Assembly (NCBI GenBank): GCA_964036665.1
Contig: OZ038527.1
Span: 19,180,221-19,244,220 of the forward strand
Source: Gordius sp. MW1
Lineage: Eukaryota; Nematomorpha; Gordioida; Gordea; Gordiidae
Length of the DNA: 64,000 nt
Reading direction: 5' to 3'
The translations under genes and the position numbers were made by a program. Each line of letters begins with the position of its first letter. The first letter of the stretch is position 1. Under the pieces are notes generated by a model, which did not search any database, was not told the origin of the DNA, and saw only the letters and a program-made list of their open reading frames with translations. Shown in pieces: positions 34,130-46,106 of the stretch.

Positions 34130-36252
34130 TCTCAAAGCATTTGAAGAGTACCCATTCTATTTCGCAACTTTTAGGCTGTTTGTTTGTTTGCTCGGTTATG
34201 TGCGTCAAATTTACTATATTGCCGTCGTTATTTATTGTATCGCGCGCTATTTATTCTGTAAGCATCGCTCCCATTATATACGGTCTATACTGCGCGTTTG
34301 AATCGTAGTCTACCATAAGATGGGTATTTATTTCTTGAATAAAAGTATGGTTCGTTAATTAGATCTTTTTATATGAAATGGAAATTTATGCGATACTTTG
34401 ATAAATGTATATTAGCAAAGGACGGCGCCTCATATACCACCCGTATTAATTATCGTAAAGTGCTCAAATAATATACTTTTAGGTGCAAATGCAATAATTT
34501 TTGGTTGTTATAATCGAATATCTTAGATATCTTTGACCAATTTCCTTAAAAATGTATTCTATGATAATTAACAATGTCGTAAAAAATAATTCACAATAAA
34601 GAACCATGTGCTTCGGACTCGCCGCAAGGGGCTCCGCCTTAGGGGACGTTCGTGATGACGCGCGAAGCGAAAAAAAGCGAAGTGAATTTTTGGGCTAATT
34701 TATCAAACTCTTCATTCTTTTTCTTAATATCTTTATATTCATCGTGAAATTTATCATATATCAATACAATTTGCTACCCACACAAACAAGTTGGAAAAAT
34801 TCACAATAAATTAAAAATAAGTGATGCCAAAAAATGGTTGGTCTTTAGCCGGAGAACGGTCATCATTTATTCTCAGCCAAAAAATTAACTGGTCACAAGT
34901 TGCGGCCCCAAGAAAAAAAAATCGATTTTCGCGGGTCGGATAAATTAAATTTAAACAACGGTCATTAGTATGCGTGCGCCTAATATTAAGGCGAAATCGT
35001 AGAATAGCCTGGAGCCTGGGTCAGACAAAATGGGGGGCGAGCTTTCAAAAAGTAAGATTTACCCAAAATAATCAGCAAAAATAAAAATAAAATTAATAGT
35101 ATTGAGGAAAGATACAAAATAACCAAATTAAAATGTGCGTCGCCTATGGTTGACTACTTTTCACCGGAATCATCAAATACATGCATTACAAATTAAAACG
35201 AATTTGCCAAAATTTTGTGGAAACCCTACAAATGGCAGTAACGCATTTAGGTAATAAAAAATCTCATTACTCCCTAAAATATTCTTAGTTGGGTATTGCT
35301 AGAGGCAACATGATCACGGTAGATGTAGAATCTTAGAAGAGGTTAAAAACGTTTATTATACACTATGGTTAGAGAAAAGGGTTTTAATTATCACACGAGA
35401 CGATAGTCGGGCGTGGTTTTAATAATGGTTGAATACGGATCGGTGTTATCGGACACAAACGTATTATAAATAATTTAATTAGATGTGTAGTAAAAACATG
35501 AGACGACAATTTTTGGGGGGCCAAGACTTTCTCACTTTCATATCTAAAATTAATTGTTAAAAAAATTTATTAACAATCGCTTCTATTAATTATCGTGATG
35601 ACCTTTAATAATATTTATTTAAAATGCACTAAAAATAAATGTGTTTTGTCAATAATGTTTGATTCTAGCATGTGTATAGAGTTGTGTGTATAAATATTAA
35701 TGTAATTGTAGGTACAGGTTTAAAAATACGGTACAAAAGAGTATGACGATTATTAATGCTTTGGCCCGTTTACAAGGGTTAAGTCGTTTCAACTTTTCCC
35801 AATTTTCACGGTATAGGTAATTCTACATACGAGGATTATTATTCATAAATTGTCAGTAGGTGTCAATAAAAGGTCAGTTATCAACATTAAAAATATTAAA
35901 ACGCATACATATTTTCTATCTAATCCATATAAATTCGTAAATACAAGACTCTGAAATGCCAAAAAATACGAGATATTTACAAAAAGTATGTGATAGGAAA
36001 GTGGGGGTTAAGTATTAAAAAGGTTAAGAAACTACGAAAAACGTTATAAAATGCTTGCGGTTTCGAAAGGCTGAAAAAGGAGGGTTTAAGATCCGGCTAG
36101 AAAAAATCTAGTTGGTCGGGCAATAGTTAGCTGGTATGTGATGTGTGGGTTTCGTTAAATAATCGTGAGTACAATAATCATACAAAAATGATGGACTTTT
36201 TTCGTGAAAATGCAGTTTTCATCGTTTTGATTGTTCACATGCAGCGCCTGGC
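34130..36252. other. Convergent intergenic region SKAP / tetraspanin
   Basis: Holds the SKAP 3' UTR and the tetraspanin 3' flank. A short GC-rich island at 34613-34690 (TCGGACTCGCCGCAAGGGGC, GACGCGCGAAGCGAAAAA) stands out against the AT-rich background. It is unexplained and could be a repeat fragment. No further gene was recognised. Confidence 0.5.
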
Positions 36253-39200
36253 CTATTTGTAATCGTCTAGATCGATTTCGGAACGGCGGATATAACAGCA
36301 CAGCAAGATGGAAAGTAGCAAGCCGAGTAACTAATTTCATAAAAAGTTCACATTACTATAATAATATGTGTCTAAAAAATTTGTGACTGACCACTGACAC
36401 TTAAAAAAACGAGCCGCATTTGACATTATAAACCGAAAGTTGATTTCCAAAACTCTCGTAATGTTTAGAGTTAAATAAAAAAACTAATTTATAAACCAAC
36501 CAAACAGGGCAATTTTTTCAAAAAAAAAGAAGAAAATTTGTAAAAAGCCGTCAAAAACCAACCTGTAATATGATGATCGCTATGGCGATTCCAATGATGA
36601 TATCCAAATTGGACCCGAGATAATGTTCAAGTGCCGTGCTGCATCCCTATCGAGCAATATTCGTATAAAATATAAATATCATAGAAATTTAAATCACTGA
36701 TTACAAAAAGAGATCGTTGACAACCTTATTTACTAAATGAATTACATATTCCCCAAAAGCTTAAAACTTGTCGAACTTGTATCATCATTAAACATAAATA
36801 ATTTGTAAAAAAGTAAACGAGAACGTGGCTTTTAACTTAAATTATGAGACGAAATCGTAATAAAAATCTACAAATTATTTAATTTATAAAGTTTAATTAA
36901 TCCGACACCTATAACAAATACAAGAGCCAAAATGGATTTAAACATAGATTTTAGCCTAACAATACCATTGTTTTCCACAACCCTCAAAAGGTCCGTCTAA
37001 ATGTATAAACGCAGTACGGTCTTTCATGAACACATATGGCATGTTCAAATAATTGCGGCCGATGTAACAAATATCTTATTTCCCTTATTGATTGCTTTTA
37101 TAGGCATATTTTCGAAAAGGGCCAAATAAAGTACTAATTATAGGGCTAGCGCAGCCAATCATGGATGCCAAAGAGAAAAAGCTGTTCACGTCTAACCACT
37201 ATTGCATCACAGCTTAAAAACAGGCCCGAAATAGTGCAAAACGTTGTTTTAAAGTCCAAATTATATGTAAAAATTTGTTAAACCAGAACAATCCATTTTG
37301 AGGTTTAAAGTTCAAGGGGTGGGTTTAATCACAGACCTAAAGTATTATTTCAAATCTTGGTCGTGAGTTTTTATATATGTTTCGCCCCAATATGTTAATC
37401 GATAGGGGCGGGGGACTGCATCCCTATCGCGCACAAATAATCATAGCAAGGATCATCACTTGTTAGTGGTTTAATCAACAAATTTACGATGATCTTATGC
37501 CATGATTACCGTTTGAAAAATCACAGGGTCATCTATGAGTTTAGCCGGTAATCCATTTTGTTCCACGATGGTGGTAGTACGACCGAGCTCATCGTCATTG
37601 ACCGGACCAGTGGTGGGGGCTGGTTTTAGGGGCTGTGATTCTCCGCATTTATCCCCGAATCGTTTCAAACCGGCGACGGTGCAACAAGAGACGGGTACTT
37701 TATTAGCTTTATCCCCGATTCCAACTTCGGCATTTTCTTTGCCCGTCGCGAAATAGCTAAAGTTCCAATCGAAAGGGCTTTCGCCTCCGCAACAGCGAAA
37801 CTGGCAAATTGTACATATGATCTTTCGTTAGAGAATTATGTAGCAAAACTTGGTGAAAAATAACAAATAAAATTTTGCTTGGGCGAATGAAACTATCGAA
37901 CCGTAGTTACATAGTGGACGATGAATGATCTGTGAGAAATTTAAGAGCCATGGGCGTAGCCAAGGGGAGAGGCAGGCTATTTATTAAAACTATATCTAAA
38001 ATTTCAAAAAAAGCTTATTTGGACCCCTCTAAATCATTATTGCCCAGCTCCAATGCCAATGCTGGCTAGGCTACGCCCATGGATAAAGCTGATTTATATT
38101 TTTTCATGCATTTTATGAAATAAATCGAAGTAGTCTATACTTATTAGCGCTTTATTTCTTCGATGCATACGCAACGTGGTTAGAATTTGCTTCCTTTTGC
38201 CCTCTATAAAGACTAACAAAAAAACAACTTTCACAATTCATTCAAATATTTAACAAAAAAGTAAGCGCTCGCATCCATTTCAGAATTTTGTTAAATATAA
38301 GATCCCTCCAAAACTTCATTCAAGTAAAGTTGTGACTAATTTCGAGTCATGCAATCAAATTGGTAAAAAGTGCGTTTTTTGAAAATATGTTTCGGTTATA
38401 TAGCAATTAATAAAAAACTTCTTTTTCACTAAAGTCATACTTTAAAATGACACTATTCATTACATTAGCAAGTCGGGTGATGTCTTATAAAAATGTAATT
38501 TAACGAGGTTAGGTTTGCTAAATGAACAGACCAGTTGGCACAAACTGGAGCATCTAAATTGCGGGATTAATGAGCACATCAAATTCGTTAAACCTTGGAT
38601 TGGATAAAATCGTAAGCGATCGTTTTAGCCTTGTTACGACCATAGTCGTGTTGAACGGTATCTCTCAGGCTTTGGTCCACGAATTTGTTCAACTGAATGC
38701 ACCCCGAAAAACATTATATTTAAAAGGTAAATGAAAAATCAATAACAAAAATACATATAATTATGAGGATTTTAAAAAGCTATCGTTTGGAAGAAAATTT
38801 CCTTAAAATACGTTGCTAATTTCAACGGCTTCGTCAATTTATATAAAAAATCCTAGAAGAAAACATCGAGCCTATTAGCAACACAGAATGACACCAAAGT
38901 GTCCTAACAGCTACGCTCAAGAACAACCAAAAATTCGAGTGATTCCAAATATATGTAAGAATCAACGCAACCCACCACAATACATGTATACGACAATACA
39001 ACGACTTTAGCCAGTAATGGCTGGTGTAAGTGAAGGGGGTGGGGGGGGGGAAAGCTTGAGTATATACACCTGTCGGCTTCATAATTTATACACAACCTAA
39101 ACAAGCGAGCAGAGCAGTTATAGTTATACTAACTCCTATACCATTATATTGTAATTTATAAATTTATAATATACCCTCCCCCTTATCTAAGCGCTGATAC

Positions 39201-42200
39201 AAAATGAATACCATCAAACTATCTAGCTAATAAAACAACACTCACCATTGATCCCCCCCCCCACTCAGAGTATACACAAAACTAGCAAAGCGAAACCACG
39301 AAAACGGTAATCGCGGGCGGGAAGAGTTAACAAGGTAAAAGGTAGAGGGAGGTAGATAATAGAAAGAGGTGGACTTGCATATATACGTATATGAATATTA
39401 AAAGGTTTTAGGGGGGAAATAGAAAAGGAAAGGATTCGTATCGCGTAAGTAGATAAATGCCCGCTCGGCCGAAGCAGCCAAGGTCAGAGATAATGGAGGG
39501 CCGGCCTACCATTAAAAAATAAATTGATACAACGGGGGAGGAGGGCGGTCGAGGCAGAAAGTAAATACTAAATAACAGAGCAGTGTTAGTATATAAAAAA
39601 GACAATGAAGGACCACAGCTTTTTTTATTATAGCGGGACAATGCTTGCTTAGTGAAGGCGAGGGAGTGTTGAGGAGATGGGAAAGATAATAAAGAATGCG
39701 GTTTCATTAAGAAGCATCTGAATAGGTCTCTAATCAGGATTTGAGTGTAAAGAGGGGAAGTAAGGGAGATGGGAAGGAATGCATGGTTGATTAAGGACAA
39801 ATATGTTGAAAAATTATTTTTATACCATCTGCTCTCGTAGAAAAACTTTAAAACGGGATCTTAATAATCGTGCAAAATATCAGGATACCATATAATATAA
39901 TGAAGCTTATTATTAAGTATAAAACCCGATTGCGATTTTATATAAATTTAATGAATAAATAATTACCTGCAATTTGTGCGTGTAAGCCCAGGTGGCGCCT
40001 CCGATTTCTGCTCCGAAAATGATGAGCAGGAACATGAAATACTAGATAAAAATATAAGTAAATAATAACATCATAATTATTGTTATAAATGCGTATAAAG
40101 TTCTTATAAATTGCATATCAGCCAAATGTTTATCTCTAAAAAGTGTATGAATTCAATACCTTTTTACAAATATAATTGACATGATTAAGTGAGTTACACT
40201 ATTAATACAAATGTTAAATATATCATTCCTAAAAAATATTAAAATTTTTCTCAGATAAAAAATTTAATAACACGTGCGTGCGCTTTAAATTCACAGCCAA
40301 ATTATGCTTATTTAGGCGAAGCCAAAGCAAACATTTCTCCGTTGTAAAACGGAAGTTGTCACAGGAGTTCGTGCATCATCGTCAAGGAGGCCAAAGAGGG
40401 TTTAGGGGAATATATGCTAGTAGCATGATGAGCTATGGATTTAATTTAACCCCGGAGTTTAACACAGTAACGATTCCACTTAAAAACGGGTGCTGCTGCT
40501 GCCTGCTAGCAAACTGTACGACGTTATAAAATTCTATCATCGCGTCTATTATCTCAACCCATCCCCACAATGTTCCTCATGATGTTTTTTTGACCTAAAA
40601 ATTGGATTTTGGGTGCAAAAATCTAGGTTTCTCAGAGATTAACCCTAACTTCATCTATGGCACGGGACAAAGGAAGAAAGAGGGAGAGAGAGAGAAATGG
40701 TAAAAAAATCTATTATTGACTTAATTAACTCGACCTCAGTCCTCAATTTACATCTGACTGGTATATAATGCGTCCTTCTTCTTAGTGACACGAAGGCATG
40801 CATGCATGGGAAAACGGATAATAGCATGATATCATCAAAGGAAGGAAAGTAACTAACTGGGTAATCAAACTCAACTTTTCTTGCCTATCTATTGTAGGTA
40901 TTTAAGTGAAACTGAAAAGGAAGGGAAGAAGAAGTGAAGGCGCGCAACGGACCGTTAATCCGTGTTAGACACCGCAACGCTTTCGTCAATTAATCAGATT
41001 ATACAGTCGAAACTTCTTAATCGCAAATCGGATTATCGCGAAGTTAACCGCCATTTTGTTTTTTTAAACGATAATATTAACAAAAACTTCGTTTAACGAC
41101 AAATCGCTTAATAGTACAATATCGGATATTCACAAACATTTTCGAGTCCTTAAATCAACCAGATAATTAGATAAAATATCGTTTTATTGCGAAGCCTAAG
41201 AAATGCATATTTAATATAATGTACATATACTTTTATTTCCAACGTTTAATCGCGAAATATCGGTTAATCGCGATTTTTTCAGGACCAAGGCTTTGCAATT
41301 AAACGGTTTTGACTGTATTAGGTGATATAAATTAATTAACCTGGCCCGCGGCTCAATACTAAATTGCCCCGTAAAAAGTCAAAAGTAAAACGGATAAAGG
41401 CTAGACGACTTTAATTGAGAGATTATAAGTATAAAAGTATAAGTCGATTTGTATATAAATACCAAATACTAAGTTAAAAAAACTAAAAACATCAAATTTC
41501 TAACATTATTTCTCCTAAATTATCATATTCTCGACGTAAAATTAACGCATTTTTTTAAGTAATTTATCAACGAATCCCACAATAACGTTAATCGAGAGCG
41601 GGTTCCCTGGCTCAGCCTAGAAGATAGTTCTCGTGAAAGAAAGCAGGCGCTGAAGGCTATAGAACGAACGGTTTAAAGCGGTAAATGAAAATGAAATTTT
41701 CTAACAAATCCCATCACATTAGAACTAATAAAGAGGGAAAAGTAGAAGGGATGTGGTGGTGGGTGGGGATAAGAAGGAAGTATAGAAGGGAAAACATGAG
41801 GAGGACGCATATAAATGTTACTCTAAAAAGGGAAAGAACAAGAAAAGACACCGCAAATCACAACAACTAATCACATTTATAGGAAAAAAACGTTGGGGGG
41901 TAAATCGATTGTCGGTCAGCACTACCCATATGCAAAATGTAAAATAACACGCGTTTAAATGTTACGCTATAAAATCATAGTTGAGAATAGAAAAACTAAG
42001 GTCAAGTCTTAGGGCCATAACATTAAAATTCAAGGCATAACAAGTATGTAGGCGATGAGGGAGGACACCCGCTACACCATCATAGGCATCTAAAATATTT
42101 AGTAACTAATATTATTTGATCAAAAAATGATTGCAATATTAGTGTTCGTTGGTTATGAAAAGCAACAAATAGATGACCGACGTAGGATCTCAATTATGGG

Positions 42201-45200
42201 AAAGGAATAATGTATTATTGATTAAGACATATTCTAATATATTTGAAGAAGATAATAAATACCCCATTTAGTTATTATTTCCGAGTCACATGCTGAAAAA
42301 GATAGGGGTATATATGGTCAAAATAGTCTCTAATTAAAATTGCCTATAGATGGCGCTAATTAGAGGGCACTTTTAACGTTATTGCGGCACTCCTAAATGG
42401 GGTATTTAATATCTTCGTCAAATTATTAACAAACTAGCATTTTATTAATTGATTTTGAATATAATATTCGAATAAAGTTTTTATCTTACGCGGGCCTCCT
42501 CCCCGTTTAAGAAGCAACCATAATTAACCGGGACGAGTATGCCCCATTTTACATTAATTCCCCACCCAAGCCAGCGTTAAATGGGTCGTCGTCTAAGGCT
42601 AGCTAATACAGCCTACTAGCAGCTAAAGAGCGATGAGAAAGAAAGTGAGGGGGAAGATAAAAAGGCGTGTTTGCTGGCAAAATCACCAGATTCCATGCTA
42701 TAGGAATGGGATTGGATTAGGTAAAGGGGGGGGGGGGGGCTGTGGGGATTGGTAAAATGGGTCTGGTCTACTAGCTTTGCAATTGTGGGATGGGTGTTGT
42801 GTTGTTACACCCACTCTAGTGGTGTATGTATGTTGTGAAATTAATCGATACCATGTAATAATAATAGTAATGATGGATGGGATGGAATATATATGGAAAT
42901 ACTGGTGGGGATAAAAGATGCCCCTTCCCCAATTTGTGTCAACCCCCCTTAATTGTAAGGATAAGGGGGTTTTAGCTGTCAATTCGATCGGAAATGTGAT
43001 TCCTTATCGTTAAGGGAATCCGTTCTTGCGGATTAATTAAATTAAAATGACCTCCTCACTCTGGCCCAATCCCACCTTGCGACCACAATCACTGAATTTT
43101 GAATATTAATACTGATCAATAACCCTAGATTGTATAAAAATCAATTGAAAATTTTTAAAGTTTACCAAGCAAATGCGAATTAGTAAAAAACGCTCATATT
43201 TTTTTTACATAGGGTTAAAATTTGGCATGTAGTATTACTATGTTACAAAAAACCGAATACTACGCTACAAAGTCAAGAACTTAGATTATATATTATCAGA
43301 GGCCCGGCGGGGCAAATCTATCATTTTTCGTCACAAGATTGATTGTCCAAAAGATAGGCCCACCGTAAATATATTATTATTATAGATGGGAGTCAATGTT
43401 GGGGCGTGGAAGTTAAATTAAAATAAGTAATGGGAGTACAGTCATTCAAAAAGTAAACTTTTTAATGGGATTTTATTGGCAACAATTAACACTTGATTTA
43501 AAACTAGGCATAATTTTAATATAGAAAACTTTAGAATATCGAAGATTTAATATATTTTTGAGTCACTTAAAATGAATATATTGGAAATAAGGGCATTTTC
43601 CGGGGAGAAAAAGAACCCCCCACCCCCCCTACCCCATTTAAAAAATATCCAATTTTGAACTAATTAACATTAGACCTTCCTTAAGTCATTACCCAAATTT
43701 TAGCCCGTCCCCTTCCAATCTTCTAATGGTTGTGCCGATGAACGAACCAGCGATGTGAGGACTAAAATAAACTTAAAAAAGTATCCAGCACTCCACATGT
43801 GATGTCATTCATTATTACAATTTTGAGCATCCGATCAGAGGCACTGAGTATTACTTTGGTAGTGGTGAAAAGGCACAACCTAATGAGCAACAAATGTTGA
43901 TGCTTTGGAGATTTTTTTATTTTTACCAATTTTTTTTTCACTATTTTGCAATGTACAAAAACGAAAATCAATTTGCAAAAAGGTTTTACTCATTTAGTGA
44001 CAATTTGAAACAACTGTTATTTGTTTACTTATTTGAAGTCATTATATACCTTTAAAGGTAAAGGAAGTGGGAAGAAAGCGGCGGCCCAAAATAATAAGTC
44101 TGAGCCGAGGCATAGATCAGAACTTAACTATGAAGATGGGAAATGGGTGTAGCCAGGCGGTGGCAGGGAGGGGCGGCTGCCCCCTCTAAATCCATATAAT
44201 TTAATGTAATTATGGCTCAAACTTCAAAAAATTATCATTTTGCGCCTCCCTAAATCATTATTGCCCCCCTCTAGTTCCAATCCTGGCTACGCCCATGGAA
44301 ATAATCAGCATTAATAAATTTTATATTATTATAACGACGGTCATCATTAATAGCTATACTAACTAAAGCAATCGATCCATATAAATTTCTAACATGACTA
44401 AATTTCTCACTTGCTTTAATATTTTAAAAGTCAAAATCAGGATTTTAGTTACATAGTTTTTTAAGTCTGACAAATTGATTGAATCCGTTATTTCGTAAAT
44501 AATCATGTAATTCATCTCGCGTAATAACAGTTTTCGGGGCTATGACTACACTCATGGGCCTAGCCAAGGGGGGGGGGCAGGTAGGGCTGCCCCCCTTCTA
44601 AATCCAAAAGTTTGTTGAAAACAACAAAAAAATATCGAAATTTATAGTTAGCTCGTGTAAGGTTATAACGTTTTAATTACGTAAAAAATGAAATTTCGTT
44701 TGATTATAGGCATAATCAATTAAAAACAATTCCAGACGTTCTAGCTAAAATATATTTATGTGATACTAGTGCTATGTGTATGATGTAGTACTCTCAAAAA
44801 TCGATAAAATAGGTGGATGAAGCTATAAAAAATCGCTCCAGAGACATTTGTGAATTGATATTAATGGGATAGGTAATAAAAATGATATTCTTTTCCGATC
44901 TTATAAAGAAATGCCTTTTAAATTTAGAAAAATTGTGATCGAAGGCAAATTTTTTTTCCTTGGATTTAGCTAAAATATATACGTATTAGTTTTGTAGAAT
45001 TAATAAATTAAAAGGAATAACATAGCAAAGGTAGAAAGGAAAAGGATTCAATTATCTTTGTGTCCATTTGTAAAAAATATATAAACTTATTAAGCATCAA
45101 TAAAATGCATATCAATTAACTATTTAATAGATAATAATTTAGAGGCTAAAAATAAATTGATCTCCTCATGTTTCTTTAAAATACAAGTTACAATTTTATT

Positions 45201-45783
45201 ATTTTTATGACATGGATGCAAAATATGATTTAGGCATGCGTAATGAACCAAAAGTTTTACTTTAATAAAATGTTATTAAACATTAAATAATCATTAAAAA
45301 TAAATGTGCCATTAATAATTTAAAGAGTTATTGATGTTTAGGATAATTGTAATGATAAATAGGGATTTAAAAGTAATAAAGATATAATTATGCATATAAA
45401 AGGGCACTTTAAAAATTTGATTAATATAATTTGTTTAAAAAAATATAATTTGTGAAATTCTGTACTTACCACTGCCAGAAGACATTGACTTTCATGATAT
45501 GCCCCACAACATCCTACAAATCCGATTAGCGTCATTAAAGCGCCAGCGCCTATGAGAATATAGACTCCAGTATAATATTTCTCCAGATTTTCGCCAGCCC
45601 CTACAACCAAGGTTGTGTGTGGACTAAATCGCAGCCAGATTGAGGCCCCCAATACACCCAAACCCAACAACTATAATTTAATTTCATTTTAATAAGTCAA
45701 AACTTATAAAAGCTTACCCAAAACAAAAAATTTAAGCTGAATACTGTGTATTTTAAACATTTTAAACATATGTCGTATCCCAT
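36253..45783 (-). CDS. Tetraspanin, complete, seven exons
   Basis: Exons on the minus strand: 45718-45783, 45470-45670, 39967-40041, 38594-38692, 37510-37800, 36563-36646 and 36253-36330. All join in phase 0 and give 297 residues. It starts MGYDICLKCLKY, the classical tetraspanin N-terminus with palmitoylable cysteines. Four membrane helices can be seen: FLFWLLGLGVLGASIWL, YILIGAGALMTLIGFVGCCG, FMFLLIIFGAEIGGATWAY, and DIIIGIAIAIIILQLLGLLL. The large extracellular loop has the CCG motif (FRCCGGES), PVSCC, DKCG and a final GC, i.e. six cysteines. The tail is CCYIRRSEIDLDDYK. Tetraspanins organise membrane microdomains with integrins and other partners (family knowledge). Introns carry several MITEs. 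The subfamily is not certain; the loop is a little long because of a Pro/Thr/Asp-rich insert. Confidence 0.93.
37337..37423 (-). other. Possible alternative terminal exon of the tetraspanin
   Basis: The sequence GATAG then GGATGCAGTCCCC (minus strand) repeats the acceptor and first bases of the normal sixth exon (GATAG then GGATGCAGC). In phase 0 it reads 28 codons starting GCSPPPLSINIL and then stops. Using it would keep the last loop cysteine but lose the fourth membrane helix. It may also be a chance or decayed partial exon duplicate. Confidence 0.35.
37949..38081. mobile_element. MITE, CATGGGCGTAGCCA family, in tetraspanin intron
   Basis: Ends CATGGGCGTAGCCAAGG and GGCTAGGCTACGCCCATG. 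The interior is in reverse orientation relative to the 26129 copy (CCCTCTAAATCATTATTGCCC). The target duplication is poor (TTAAGAGC / GATAAAGC). Confidence 0.85.
41004..41315. mobile_element. pogo/Tigger-like MITE copy 2, TA TSD
   Basis: Same ends as 29517-29849 (CAGTCGAAACTTCTTAATCG, AAACGGTTTTGACTG), flanked by TA, and lying in the long tetraspanin intron. It lacks about 20 bp near the left end relative to copy 1. Confidence 0.85.
42245..42418. mobile_element. MITE with AATACCCCATTTAG inverted ends
   Basis: TTTGAAGAAGATAATAAATA followed by CCCCATTTAG on the left is mirrored by CTAAATGGGGTATTTAATAT then CTTCGTCAAA on the right, about 30 bp of inverted repeat. It lies in the tetraspanin intron. 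The superfamily was not determined. Confidence 0.65.
44142..44297. mobile_element. MITE, CATGGGCGTAGCCA family, in tetraspanin intron
   Basis: Left end AATGGGTGTAGCCAGGCGG, right end CCTGGCTACGCCCATG. Interior CCCTAAATCATTATTGCCCC. No clear target duplication remains. Confidence 0.85.
44554..44635. mobile_element. MITE fragment, CATGGGCGTAGCCA family
   Basis: CATGGGCCTAGCCAAGGGGG leads into CCCCCTTCTAAATCCAAAAG. The right half is missing. Confidence 0.7.
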
Positions 45784-45831
45784 GTTGAATAAAATAAAAA
45801 ATAAATTATGAGCGTCAATTGATTACAAAAA

Positions 45832-46098
45832 CGGTGCCCTATCAACTCGCTGAAAACAATCTTGCCGAATTCACCCTGGGTTATTAACGAACATCTCCCC
45901 ATTATCATAATGAAGGCCCAAAATTAAGTACCTTTTATAAAAATTATCAATTATATTATAAAAAATACCTATATTATAACTTTAATCCAAAATTGAATGA
46001 TGGTTTTTTGTTGGGGACATTTTCTAATTGGGGGGACATTTTTTATTATTGGGACATTCGATTCGGCAAGATGGTTTTCGGCAAGTTGAAGGGCCACC
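45832..46098. mobile_element. MITE with 38-bp inverted ends, perfect TSD, next to tetraspanin start
   Basis: The left end CGGTGCCCTATCAACTCGC and the right end (reverse complement GGTGGCCCTTCAACTTGCC) agree over about 38 bp through GAAAACCATCTTGCCGAAT. TACAAAAA flanks both sides (45824-45831, 46099-46106). It lies only about 50 bp upstream of the tetraspanin ATG, on its 5' side. Confidence 0.9.
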
Positions 46099-46106
46099 TA
46101 CAAAAA

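Noticed and set aside
38834-39104. Two overlapping minus-strand frames in the tetraspanin intron
   Set aside because: Between exons 3 and 4 of a well-supported gene, no domain or conservation signal visible; shadows of AT/GT-rich intron.
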